A stretch of DNA of 64,000 bases from Planctomycetota bacterium. Its GTDB lineage: Bacteria > Planctomycetota > Phycisphaerae > Phycisphaerales > UBA1924. Positions within the stretch are counted from its first letter, which is position 1. Every line of letters begins with the position of its first letter. The stretch covers positions 171,832 to 235,831 of the forward strand of contig JBCBSM010000002.1 of the NCBI GenBank assembly GCA_039819165.1, in the 5' to 3' direction. The notes beneath the pieces were generated by a model. The model saw only the letters and a program-made list of their open reading frames with translations. It did not search any database and had not been told where the DNA came from. The translations under genes were made by a program, and so were the position numbers. Of the stretch, positions 26,481 through 34,340 are shown piece after piece.

Positions 26481-26535
26481 GCGTCCTCCGCGTCATCGGG
26501 TGCGCGGGCGTCCGCCCGCGGACGTGTTGCTCGAT

Positions 26536-27207
26536 TCAGAACGGCAGGATCCACTCCACGAAGCGCGTCAGCGGGCCCTTCTTGGCCGCCCGCCGCACCG
26601 CGCCCTCGTGCATCACTTCCAGCCGCAGCTCCGCGAGCTGGTTGGACTGGATGGTGTTCTGGTCGGTGATGTCCTCGGTGCGGCACATGCCGCTGAGCAC
26701 GACGGTCTTGGCCTCCTCGTCGCTGCGGGTGAACCGCCGCGCTTCGAGCACCAGCACGCCGTTGGGCTTCACGTCGAGCACCTTGGCGGTCAGCCGATCG
26801 GTGATGCGATCGGTGCGCTCGTACTCGCCCTCGCCCTCGAATTCCCGCTCGGCCACGTACCGCAGCAGCTCGAGATCGCTGATGTTGCCGGCGGCCAGCC
26901 GCAGCTCGAGCAGATCCTCGATGTCGAGGAGGCCGCCGAGTGTCGCGTTGCCGTCGACCTCCTTCTCGGTCTCGAGCGTCTGCTCGCTCTCCTGGCGGCT
27001 GGATTCGTTGATGATGATCGTGATCAGGTCGTGCCGCTGGTAGGTCCGCGGCTCGGGCGGCCGCACCGCGAACAGCGAGATGCCGTACAACGGCTCGGCG
27101 GGGTCGCCCGACGCCGGCGCGGGATTGGGACGCCGGTTCAGCTGTGCATCGGCCGGTGCGGCCCACGCCAGCGTGCAGACTGCAACCATCGCGCACGCAA
27201 TCCTCAT
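26536..27207 (-). CDS. flgH: Flagellar L-ring protein FlgH
   Basis: A 223-residue outer-membrane ring protein. A signal peptide ends near ADAQ (residue 22) with no lipobox cysteine, unlike the lipoprotein form in enterobacteria. The segment DLITIIINESSRQ and the C-terminal LSGMCRTEDITDQNTIQSNQ are FlgH signatures. The ATG overlaps the flgA stop as ATGA. The presence of flgH and flgI implies a Gram-negative envelope with outer membrane and peptidoglycan, in line with current views of planctomycetes. Confidence 0.92.
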   Translation of the reverse strand: MRIACAMVAVCTLAWAAPADAQLNRRPNPAPASGDPAEPLYGISLFAVRPPEPRTYQRHDLITIIINESSRQESEQTLETEKEVDGNATLGGLLDIEDLLELRLAAGNISDLELLRYVAEREFEGEGEYERTDRITDRLTAKVLDVKPNGVLVLEARRFTRSDEEAKTVVLSGMCRTEDITDQNTIQSNQLAELRLEVMHEGAVRRAAKKGPLTRFVEWILPF

Positions 27208-28229
27208 GACGCTCCCCCCATGGTCACGGATACGGCCCGGCCCTCCGACTCGACCCGGGCCCGGAAGCGGATGCGGTCCCGCCGCGCGGGCGCCAGCGTC
27301 TCGAAGCCGATCGTCTCGCCCGGCCGGCCATCCGCCAGGGCGCGGGCGAACACCATGGCGGTCACCGTGGGCGTGAGCACCCGCACCTGCACGCGGTCGC
27401 CCCGCTCGATGACCACCGCCGTCTGCACGTCGCCGGCGGCGACGACGGAGCCCGCCCGCAGGTTGCCCGAGGCTTCCCGCCCGACGACGCCTCCGGGCTC
27501 GGCGACCCGCTCGGTCGGCGAGAGCCACCGGGGCTCGACGCGAACGTCCTCCGCTGCCAGCGTCCGCCGACGGGCGACGTCGCGGACGAGCACCGCCACG
27601 TCCCGCCGCACGCGGACCTCGGCCCGCACCTCGCCCTCGGCCACGACGACCGCGTCTGCGTCGTACAGCCGGATCCGCAGGCCTACGCGCCCCGAGCGGC
27701 CGCTGTCGGTGATGTAGGGCAGCAGCCCGTCGAGCGTGCGGTCGAGCAGCCCCTCGGCATCGGCGAGCCACTCGATCCGGACGTCCCCGCGCGCCACGCC
27801 GGCGGTGCGGGCGATCCAGCGCTCGGCCGCATGCCGCACGGTGCCGGGGGAGGCCGGACCGGTCGGGACGGCGGCATGGTCCTTCCGTTCGTTCGCGGGC
27901 GCGGGCGAGGCGACGCGGATGTAGCACGGCCCGCCGCGCAGCTCGAGCCGGCCGCGGTGCGCATCCTGCGCCGCATCGAGCAGATCGCGCACTCGCTGCG
28001 CATCGATCCGGCGCCAGCCCGCGGCGTCGGCGGGCAGCGTGGACACGTCGATCACGATGCCGGAGAGCGACGCCGCCGTCGTGCCGCCCAGGTCGGCCAC
28101 GTCGCCCAGGCGGAGTTCCTGGCCGGGCCGCACGACGACGGTGCTGTAGAGGCGGATGGCCTCCGCCTGCGCGAGCCCGACCGAAGACAGCACGAGCAGC
28201 CCCAGGATGGCATGGATCGCGTTGCGCAT
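27204..28229 (-). CDS. flgA: P-ring assembly chaperone FlgA
   Basis: A 341-residue periplasmic chaperone for the FlgI P-ring. A signal peptide covers about residues 1-22. The C-terminal SAF-type region is recognisable: VARRRTLAAEDVRVEPRWL, GNLRAGSVV, then IERGDRVQVRV. At over 300 residues it is longer than proteobacterial FlgA because of an N-terminal extra domain. The start ATG 28229 was chosen over an upstream start because GGAGG lies eight bases before it. That ribosome-binding site sits in the loop of a perfect hairpin carrying ACGGA. Confidence 0.88.
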   Translation of the reverse strand: MRNAIHAILGLLVLSSVGLAQAEAIRLYSTVVVRPGQELRLGDVADLGGTTAASLSGIVIDVSTLPADAAGWRRIDAQRVRDLLDAAQDAHRGRLELRGGPCYIRVASPAPANERKDHAAVPTGPASPGTVRHAAERWIARTAGVARGDVRIEWLADAEGLLDRTLDGLLPYITDSGRSGRVGLRIRLYDADAVVVAEGEVRAEVRVRRDVAVLVRDVARRRTLAAEDVRVEPRWLSPTERVAEPGGVVGREASGNLRAGSVVAAGDVQTAVVIERGDRVQVRVLTPTVTAMVFARALADGRPGETIGFETLAPARRDRIRFRARVESEGRAVSVTMGGAS

Positions 28230-28230
28230 G

Positions 28231-28248
28231 GCGTGCCTCCGTGCACGC
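28231..28248 (-). promoter_or_regulatory. CsrA-type hairpin enclosing flgA ribosome-binding site
   Basis: On the minus strand GCGTGC, loop ACGGAG, GCACGC: a perfect 6-bp stem with a hexaloop. The loop contains both the CsrA core ACGGA and the Shine-Dalgarno GGAG, and the 3' arm ends one base before the flgA ATG. The hairpin alone could limit initiation; CsrA binding would strengthen this. Confidence 0.6.
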
Positions 28249-28305
28249 ACACTCAATCGCCGTGCCAGCCCGCTCCCGGCGGCGGACGAGCGACGACCGG
28301 AGCGG

Positions 28306-29118
28306 CTACCGCCGCAGCTGAGCGATGGTCGACAGCGCCTCGTCGGCGGCGCGGATCGACTGGCTGTTCATCTCGAAGGCCCGCTGCGTGCGGATCAGCT
28401 CGATCAACTCCCGCGTCGGGTCGACGTTGCTCGACTCGAGCAGCCCCTGGCGGATGCCGCCGCGGTTGTCCTCCAGCGGGTTGCCCTCGATGGGCGGGCC
28501 CGAGGCCACCGACTCGCCGAAGAGGTTGGACCCCAGTTGCTTGAGGCCCGCGGGATTGATGAAGGTCGCCAGCTCGAGCTGGCCGATCTCGGTGGGCGTC
28601 TCGCTGCCCGGCTGGCGGATCGACACGATGCCGTCGGCCGAGATCTGGATCGGCCGGATCGCGTCGGTGGGCACGGTCAGGCTGGGCTCCAGCCGGCGGC
28701 CCTCGCTGTTGGCCAGCACGATATCGCCATCCGAGTTGAGCGCGAAGTTGCCCGCCCGCGTGTAGGCCACGCCGCCCGGGGCGAACGCGTCCTCGACGTT
28801 CACCTTGAAGAAGCCGTCGCCCTCGATAAATAGGTCGAGGTCCTTGCCCGTCGTCACCGGCGAGCCCTGCTCGAAGTTGAGTTGCGTGCCCGAGACGCGG
28901 ACGCCCAGGCCCACGTACAGCCCCGTCGGCCGTTGATCGCCCGTCGCCGTCTCGACGCCGGGCTGCTGCCGCTCGACGTAGAGCAGGTCCTGGAAGTTCG
29001 CGCGGCTGGCCTTGAAGCCGTCGGTGTTGACGTTCGCCAGGTTGTTGGCGATCACGTCGAGCTTCGTCGACAGGGCGCTCAGGCCAGAAGCGGCGGATTG
29101 CAGGGCAATGGCGGCCAT
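28306..29118 (-). CDS. flgG: Flagellar distal rod protein FlgG
   Basis: A 270-residue rod protein. The N-terminal signature LDVIANNLANVNTDGFK (residues 20-36) and the C-terminal helix ELIELIRTQRAFEMNSQSI are hallmarks of FlgG. The middle DLDLFIEGDGFFKV is typical of the flagellar basal-body rod family. GAGGAG precedes the ATG. It follows flgF by 40 bases. Confidence 0.95.
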   Translation of the reverse strand: MAAIALQSAASGLSALSTKLDVIANNLANVNTDGFKASRANFQDLLYVERQQPGVETATGDQRPTGLYVGLGVRVSGTQLNFEQGSPVTTGKDLDLFIEGDGFFKVNVEDAFAPGGVAYTRAGNFALNSDGDIVLANSEGRRLEPSLTVPTDAIRPIQISADGIVSIRQPGSETPTEIGQLELATFINPAGLKQLGSNLFGESVASGPPIEGNPLEDNRGGIRQGLLESSNVDPTRELIELIRTQRAFEMNSQSIRAADEALSTIAQLRR

Positions 29119-29158
29119 GGGCTCTCCTCGTCGGCTCTCGGCCGGCTCCGCGATCGGG

Positions 29159-29938
29159 CTACGACACCCGCGCGAACGTGTTGATCGCCTGGTCCAGGAT
29201 CTGGTCGTGGTAGCCGATCATCCGCGCGTTGCCCGACACCGACCGGCCGGCGTTGGTCACGTCCATCATCGCGCGGACGGGATCGACCGCCGACCCCTCC
29301 AGCATGCCCTGGCGGACCCGCGCGGGCGGCGGCACCTGGCCGTCGATCACCTCGGGCGGGGCCGAATACAGCGATTCGCCAAGCTTCCGCAGCACGGCCG
29401 TGTTGGGCACGCCGACGAGGCGTAGCCGATCGATCACGCCCCCGCCGGGGTCGCGGATGGTGCCGTCGCCGTCGACCACAATCTTGCCCTCGGGCAACGC
29501 GATGGGCTGGCCGGCCGCGTTGACGACCGGCAGGCCCGACGCCGCCTGCACCAGCAGGCCGCGGTCGTCCCGTGTCAGCCGCCCGTCCCGCGTCAGCCGG
29601 AGCAGTTCGCCCTCCGAGGAGGTCGTGCTGCGGACCGCCAGGAAGCCCTCGCCCTCGAGCGCGACGTCCAAGTCGTTGCCCGTCCGCTGAAGCGGCCCCT
29701 GCGCGAACGAGACCCGCGGCGGGCCGGCGATCACGCCGGCTCCCAGCCGCTCGAGCAGCGGGTCGCTGGGCAGGAAGCCCACGCCGTCCTCGACGCGGAC
29801 CACGTCGCGGGCCCGGGCGGCGGCGCTATCCGGCTTGAATCCGATGGTGTTGACGTTGGCGAGGTTGGCCGCCAGCACGTCGGTGCGGTGCAGCGCGACC
29901 ATGGCGCCCGACGCCGCGATGCGGAAGCCCTGGACCAT
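29159..29938 (-). CDS. flgF: Flagellar proximal rod-type protein FlgF
   Basis: A 259-residue basal-body rod protein. The N-terminal signature DVLAANLANVNTIGFKPDSA, the segment DLDVALEGEGFLAV and the C-terminal helix are family features. Its length, its position directly before flgG, and the less conserved C-terminus indicate FlgF rather than a second FlgG. The ATG overlaps the stop of the upstream 75-residue gene as ATGA. Confidence 0.88.
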   Translation of the reverse strand: MVQGFRIAASGAMVALHRTDVLAANLANVNTIGFKPDSAAARARDVVRVEDGVGFLPSDPLLERLGAGVIAGPPRVSFAQGPLQRTGNDLDVALEGEGFLAVRSTTSSEGELLRLTRDGRLTRDDRGLLVQAASGLPVVNAAGQPIALPEGKIVVDGDGTIRDPGGGVIDRLRLVGVPNTAVLRKLGESLYSAPPEVIDGQVPPPARVRQGMLEGSAVDPVRAMMDVTNAGRSVSGNARMIGYHDQILDQAINTFARVS

Positions 29939-30165
29939 CAGTTGGCCCCCGCCCGCAGCGAGCCGGCCCCCGCGGCCGGGCCGAGCGACTTCTCGGACCC
30001 ATGCTCCGCGGCCAGCCGCTGGGCGAGCGCGAGGGCCTGGCCCGCGAGTTCGCCGCGGCGGAGCATCCCGGCGACGTCGGCGCCGTGCGCGAGCCGCGCG
30101 ACGATGCCGCTCTCGCCGCACTCGTGTGATTTCGCGAAATGGCTCATTGACCGGTGCGGGCGCAT
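29938..30165 (-). CDS. Small protein of unknown function at the head of the flagellar operon
   Basis: A 75-residue protein starting at ATG 30165, chosen because AGGAGGG lies six bases upstream. The middle part (ADVAGMLRRGELAGQALALAQRL in two pieces) may form a helix and the tail is Gly/Ala-rich. It contains HECGES and no membrane segment. I do not recognise it. Its stop overlaps the flgF start as ATGA, so it is translated in step with the rod genes. A flagellar regulator or rod-assembly helper is possible. Bases 30166-30312 upstream must hold the operon promoter, but no clear boxes are seen. Confidence 0.6.
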   Translation of the reverse strand: MRPHRSMSHFAKSHECGESGIVARLAHGADVAGMLRRGELAGQALALAQRLAAEHGSEKSLGPAAGAGSLRAGAN

Positions 30166-30312
30166 CGGCGGCCCTCCTCGCCGCGGCAGGGGCGGCTCGG
30201 AGGCGTTCCACAATCCGCGTGCCAGGGCGCATATGGCCGCCCGGCGCGCGACGGCGGGCATGGACGGCGCTCGCCAGGGCGCAGACAATGCACCGCCGCG
30301 CGCCCGCGCGAG

Positions 30313-30385
30313 GCCACCTTAGCTCAGCTGGTAGAGCAGCGGTTTTGTAAACCGCAGGTCGTCGGTTCGAGTCCGACAGGTGGCT
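30313..30385 (+). tRNA. tRNA-Thr (anticodon TGT)
   Basis: A complete 73-base cloverleaf. Acceptor arms GCCACCT (30313-30319) and AGGTGGC (30378-30384) pair perfectly with discriminator T. The D arm has AGCTCAGCTGGTAGAGC. The anticodon stem GCGGT/ACCGC encloses loop TTTGTAA with anticodon TGT, reading ACA. The T arm has GGTTCGAGTCC. The 3' CCA is not encoded. It is divergent from the flagellar operon. Confidence 0.97.
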
Positions 30386-30494
30386 CTGCGCGCCGCATTT
30401 CGCAGGTCCAGGGCGCACCGATCGCCGTCCGCTGCGCCGGCATCAAACGCGACCGAATTGCCCACAGAATCAGGAAATCCAGCATCTATTACGG

Positions 30495-30524
30495 TTGGTG
30501 CGCGTCTGGCGTTTCGGGTACTAT
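30495..30524 (+). promoter_or_regulatory. Candidate promoter of the secreted protein gene
   Basis: TTGGTG at 30495-30500 and TACTAT at 30519-30524 are separated by 18 bases. They lie 57 bases upstream of the ATG at 30581, whose ribosome-binding site is GAGGAG. This is a visual match to the vegetative consensus only. Confidence 0.4.
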
Positions 30525-30580
30525 CGCGCCCAGCGCCGGTTCGGCGCGCCCTGCGAGGACCAACACGAGGAGATGTGATC

Positions 30581-31477
30581 ATGCTGTTCCGATGCTTGTC
30601 CGCGTGCGCCCTTGCCGCCGCCGTTGCGGCTCCGGCGTCCGCCCAGATCCGCACGACCTTCTCGACAGACTTCAACGACGTCACACCAACGCCCGCGCTC
30701 GGCGCCATCCCGGGCACGCCCATCACCTTCGATAGCTCGGTGTGGGGCATCTTCTTCTTCCCCTTCCCGACGCCCACCACGCCGCCCGGTGGCGTCGGCT
30801 CGAACGTCGCGTCCTCGAGTTCGCTCTCGGGCGACATCTCCTTCGACGGCCCCGTCGCCGAGCTGTCGGTGGTCTACGCCAGCGGGTCGACCGTCTCGCT
30901 GACGGCCTTCGACGCCGCGGGCGCCGCCCTCGGCACGGCGAACGGCGCGGCCACCTTCGATCCCCTGACGGGCACCTTCGGCTTCGAGACGCTGTCGTTC
31001 GTGTTCGAGGGCAACGACATCGCCAGCGCGACCTTCAGCAACGCCGGCGCGCCGGGCGACGCCGCCCTGGACAGCATCACCGTCGTCCAGGTCAGCGAGC
31101 CCATCGACGTCTTCGCCGACTTCCGCCCGTACAACTGGTGGTGGCCCTTCCCGATCACCGAGCCGCTGGTGCTGCACGGCCGGGGCCCGGCCCGCGTGGG
31201 CGTGTTCTCGACGTGCGACTTCGACGCCACCACCATCCTCGAGAGCACCGTCACCCTGGGCGATCCGCTGCTCTCGGGCGCCATCTCCGCGGTCAACTCG
31301 TTCTGCTTCGACATCAACTGCGACGGCCTGCTCGACGTGATCTTCGACTTTGGCAAGGTCCGCGACCTGACCGCGGCCGGCGCGCTGGCCATCGACACCA
31401 CCGAGCTGGAGATCACCGGCGAGACCAGCGACGGCGACGCCATCGTCGGCGTGGACGACGTCCGCGTCATCTACTAG
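30581..31477 (+). CDS. Secreted beta-rich protein of unknown function
   Basis: A 298-residue exported protein. The signal peptide is residues 1-22 (ends PASAQ). Residues 25-175 resemble a secreted beta-sandwich of the kind seen in planctomycete and PEP-CTERM-type proteins (ELSVVYASGSTVSLTAFDAAG). The C-terminal third has paired cysteines and a short Asp-rich DINCDGLLDVIFD segment like a calcium loop. No sorting signal is visible at the C-terminus. GAGGAG precedes the ATG and a strong hairpin follows the stop. No enzyme motif is seen. Confidence 0.65.
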   Translation: MLFRCLSACALAAAVAAPASAQIRTTFSTDFNDVTPTPALGAIPGTPITFDSSVWGIFFFPFPTPTTPPGGVGSNVASSSSLSGDISFDGPVAELSVVYASGSTVSLTAFDAAGAALGTANGAATFDPLTGTFGFETLSFVFEGNDIASATFSNAGAPGDAALDSITVVQVSEPIDVFADFRPYNWWWPFPITEPLVLHGRGPARVGVFSTCDFDATTILESTVTLGDPLLSGAISAVNSFCFDINCDGLLDVIFDFGKVRDLTAAGALAIDTTELEITGETSDGDAIVGVDDVRVIY

Positions 31478-31516
31478 GAGCACGCCGCTCTCCGGACTAC
31501 GCCGCACACAGACATC

Positions 31517-31553
31517 AACGCGGCCGCCGGCCCATCACGCCGGCGGCCGCGTT
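31517..31553 (+). terminator. Strong hairpin, probable terminator
   Basis: A perfect 15-bp stem (31517-31531 with 31539-31553) and a seven-base loop, 40 bases past the stop of the secreted protein gene. The downstream sequence GTCCTTC is only modestly T-rich, so termination may be partial. It separates this gene from the channel gene. Confidence 0.6.
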
Positions 31554-31606
31554 GTCCTTCCGGGGCCGTGCGATCGGTGCGGCACCACGCCGCGTACGCT
31601 GCGGGC

Positions 31607-32461
31607 ATGCCCGAGGGTCCGTATCCCCACCTCGCCGAACCGTCCGAGGACCGCCCGCTGACGCGTCGCGAGCGGATCTACGAGATCATCTTCGAGGCCG
31701 ACACGCCGGCCGGCAAGTTCTTCGACGTGGCGCTGATCATCGCCATCCTGGCGTCGGTGCTCGTGGTGGTGCTCAGCACGCTGCCCGACCTGGGCGCGTG
31801 GGCCCACGCCTTCTTCGCGGCCGAGTGGGCCTTCACGCTGCTGTTTACGGCCGAGTACATCACCCGGCTCGCGGTCGCCAAGCGGCCCCTGCGGTACGCC
31901 TTCAGCTTCTTTGGCATCATCGACCTGCTGTCGATCCTGCCGGCCTTCATCGGGCTGCTGGTGCCGGGGGGCGAGCGGCTGCTGGTGGTCCGCACGCTGC
32001 GGGTGCTGCGGGTCTTCCGGGTGCTCAAGCTGGCGCGCTACCTGACCGAGGCGCGGGCGCTGCAGATGGCGGTGTACGAGAGCCGCCACAAGATCGCGGT
32101 CTTCCTAACGACGGTGCTGATCATCAACCTCATCTGCAGCGCCATCATGCACGTCGTCGAGGGCCCGACCAACGATCCCTTCTCCACCATGCCCGAGGCG
32201 ATGTACTGGTCGATCATCACCATGACCACCGTGGGCTACGGCGACGTCACCCCCATCACCGTGCTGGGCAAGATGACCACGGCCATCCTCGTGCTGCTGG
32301 GCTACTCGCTGATCATCGTGCCCACCGGCATCCTGTCGGCCGAGATCACCGCCCGGCGGGGCCCCCAGCCCGCGGTCTCGACCAGGACCTGCACCAATTG
32401 CACCGCCGAGGGCCACGATCCGGACGCGAAGTTCTGCAAGGCGTGCGGGACGGAGTTGTGA
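31607..32461 (+). CDS. Voltage-gated potassium channel (Kv type) with C-terminal zinc ribbon
   Basis: A 284-residue channel subunit. There are six membrane segments between about residues 35 and 245. S4 carries the regular arginines of a voltage sensor (RTLRVLRVFRVLKLAR). The pore holds the selectivity filter TTVGYGD. After the last segment a short tail contains two CxxC pairs (CTNC and CKAC), a zinc-ribbon-like unit that is unusual for a bacterial Kv channel. The stop overlaps the next gene as GTGA. Confidence 0.88.
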   Translation: MPEGPYPHLAEPSEDRPLTRRERIYEIIFEADTPAGKFFDVALIIAILASVLVVVLSTLPDLGAWAHAFFAAEWAFTLLFTAEYITRLAVAKRPLRYAFSFFGIIDLLSILPAFIGLLVPGGERLLVVRTLRVLRVFRVLKLARYLTEARALQMAVYESRHKIAVFLTTVLIINLICSAIMHVVEGPTNDPFSTMPEAMYWSIITMTTVGYGDVTPITVLGKMTTAILVLLGYSLIIVPTGILSAEITARRGPQPAVSTRTCTNCTAEGHDPDAKFCKACGTEL

Positions 32462-32898
32462 GCGAGGCGGGCGACCATCCGCCCATCGTCCTCTTCGACG
32501 GCATCTGCGGGCTGTGCAACGGGCTCGTCGACTTCCTGCTCCGCAAGGATCGCCATGGGCGGCTGCGATACGCGGCGCTGCAGTCCGACGCGGGCGCGCA
32601 CCTGCTGGAGCGGACCGGCGTGCCGCCCGAGGCCGACACCATCGTGGTCGTCCGCGGCGGCCGGGCGCTGCTGCGGAGCGATGCCGTGCTGGCGATCGCC
32701 CGGGAGCTGGGCCCGCCCTGGTCGCTCGCGGGCGTGCTGCGGGTGATTCCCCGGCCGATCCGCGACCTGGCGTACCGGGTCATTGCCCGCAATCGCTATC
32801 GCGTTTTCGGCACCCGAGACACCTGCCGCCGCCCGACCGAGGCCGAGCGCAGCCGGATCCTCGAAACCGACGGCGAGGCCCGGTCGATGCTGGGCTAG
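32458..32898 (+). CDS. DCC family thiol-disulfide oxidoreductase-like protein (DUF393)
   Basis: A 146-residue protein. The N-terminal motif FDGICGLCNGLVDFLL carries the D-x3-C-x2-C signature of the DCC family, a thioredoxin-like group of predicted disulfide reductases. The C-terminal RYRVFG-type segment is also typical. The start is GTG at 32458, overlapping the channel stop, so translation is coupled to the channel gene. Substrate unknown. Confidence 0.8.
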   Translation: MSEAGDHPPIVLFDGICGLCNGLVDFLLRKDRHGRLRYAALQSDAGAHLLERTGVPPEADTIVVVRGGRALLRSDAVLAIARELGPPWSLAGVLRVIPRPIRDLAYRVIARNRYRVFGTRDTCRRPTEAERSRILETDGEARSMLG

Positions 32899-32970
32899 GC
32901 ATCCCCCGCGCAACTGCGGGAACCAGCGGGCCCGGGCTGCGCACCGCCGGATACAAGACACCGTGTACAA

Positions 32971-32999
32971 TTTGGTGCAATCCGCGAAAGGACACCAAA
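32971..32999 (+). promoter_or_regulatory. Inverted repeat at the hmgA start (operator or mRNA hairpin)
   Basis: TTTGGTG (32971-32977) and CACCAAA (32993-32999) are perfect inverted arms 15 bases apart. The 3' arm ends two bases before the hmgA ATG at 33002, and the AAAGGA ribosome-binding site lies in the loop next to it. A TACAAT -10-like box at 32966-32971 overlaps the first arm. Binding of a repressor, or the RNA hairpin itself, would affect expression of homogentisate dioxygenase. Confidence 0.5.
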
Positions 33000-33001
33000 C
33001 A

Positions 33002-34330
33002 ATGGCCTATTACATGAAGCTCGGCAGCCTTCCCCGGAAGCGGCACACCCAGTTCCGCCGGCCCGATGGCAGGCTGTACTCCGAGGAGCTCTTCGGCACC
33101 GAGGGCTTCGTGGGCCCCACGTCCACGATGTACCACATCCACCCGCCCACGCAGGTCACCAACTGGAAGAGTCTGTACGGCACGTCGCCCGAGTACGTCG
33201 AGGTCGACACCATGCGGATGCGGCACCTCAAGACCGCGGGCGCCCACACGCCGCCCCAGGGTGACAGCATCACCGGCCGCGTCGTGCTCTTCGGCAACGG
33301 CGACGTCGAGATGGCCGTGTGCAACCCCGCCGAGCAGATGGGCTACCACTTCAAGAACGGCCAGGGTGACGAGTGCTTCTTCGTGCACTTCGGCAGCGGC
33401 ACGGTTCGCAGCTTCATGGGTACGCTGCGTTTCGGCCCCAAGGACTACATCGTGATGCCCAAGGGCATCATCTACCAGATTACCTGGGACGAGCGGCCGG
33501 CGAGCGGAGACGATGACCAGTTCGGCGGGCACGCCAGGGCGGACATGCCCCTCGGCAAGTTCATCCTTTTCGAGACCGCCAACGCCAGCCACATCCTGCC
33601 GCCGCCGCGGTACCTCTCCAAGAAGACCAGCCAGTTCCTCGAGCACGCGCCCTACTGCGAGCGCGACCTCGTCGTCCCCTTCGCCGACGACGCCCACCCG
33701 CTGTTCACCGACGATCTGGGCGAGTTCGAGGTCCGCATCAAGGCCCGCAACACCGTGCACTCGTACAGCTACGAGTACCACCCCTGCGACATCGTGGGCT
33801 GGGACGGCTGCTACTACCCCTACGTCTTCAACATCATGGACTTCGCGCCCATCACCGGGCAGCTGCACATGCCCCCGCCGATCCACCAGACCTTCGAGGG
33901 CCACAACTTCGTGATCTGCTCGTTCTGCCCGCGCGCCCTGGACTTCCACCCCGAGGCGATCCCGGTGCCGTACAACCACAGCAACCTCGACAGCGACGAG
34001 ATTCTCTATTACGTCGAGGGCAACTACAAGGCCCGCAAGGGCATCGAGCAGGGCTCGATCACGCTGCATCCCCAGGGCATCCCGCACGGGCCGCATCCCG
34101 GCACCGTCGAGAAGAGCCTGGGCGCGAAGTGGACCGACGAGCTCGCGGTGATGTGCGACACATTCCGCCCGATGTACCCGACGAAGGCGGCGCTGGCGAT
34201 GGACGACCACGCGTACCCCGCCTCGTGGCTGAGCGCACCTGCGCCCAACGGCACCGCCAACGGATCGGCCAACGGCCACGCCCAGGCCTCGCCCGCCGCC
34301 GCCCACCACCAGACCAGCCCCAGCCAGTGA
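33002..34330 (+). CDS. hmgA: Homogentisate 1,2-dioxygenase
   Basis: A 442-residue non-haem iron dioxygenase that opens the ring of homogentisate to maleylacetoacetate in tyrosine/phenylalanine breakdown. Recognisable segments are RRPDGRLYSEELFGTEGF near the N-terminus, VFNIMDFAPITGQLHMPPPIHQTFEG, and the C-terminal GSITLHPQGIPHGPHPG with metal-ligand histidines. The last 30 residues are a Gly/Asn/Ala/His-rich tail. The start is ATG 33002. Downstream pathway genes (maleylacetoacetate isomerase, fumarylacetoacetase) are not in the window. Confidence 0.92.
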   Translation: MAYYMKLGSLPRKRHTQFRRPDGRLYSEELFGTEGFVGPTSTMYHIHPPTQVTNWKSLYGTSPEYVEVDTMRMRHLKTAGAHTPPQGDSITGRVVLFGNGDVEMAVCNPAEQMGYHFKNGQGDECFFVHFGSGTVRSFMGTLRFGPKDYIVMPKGIIYQITWDERPASGDDDQFGGHARADMPLGKFILFETANASHILPPPRYLSKKTSQFLEHAPYCERDLVVPFADDAHPLFTDDLGEFEVRIKARNTVHSYSYEYHPCDIVGWDGCYYPYVFNIMDFAPITGQLHMPPPIHQTFEGHNFVICSFCPRALDFHPEAIPVPYNHSNLDSDEILYYVEGNYKARKGIEQGSITLHPQGIPHGPHPGTVEKSLGAKWTDELAVMCDTFRPMYPTKAALAMDDHAYPASWLSAPAPNGTANGSANGHAQASPAAAHHQTSPSQ

Positions 34331-34340
34331 GGCCGCACTC

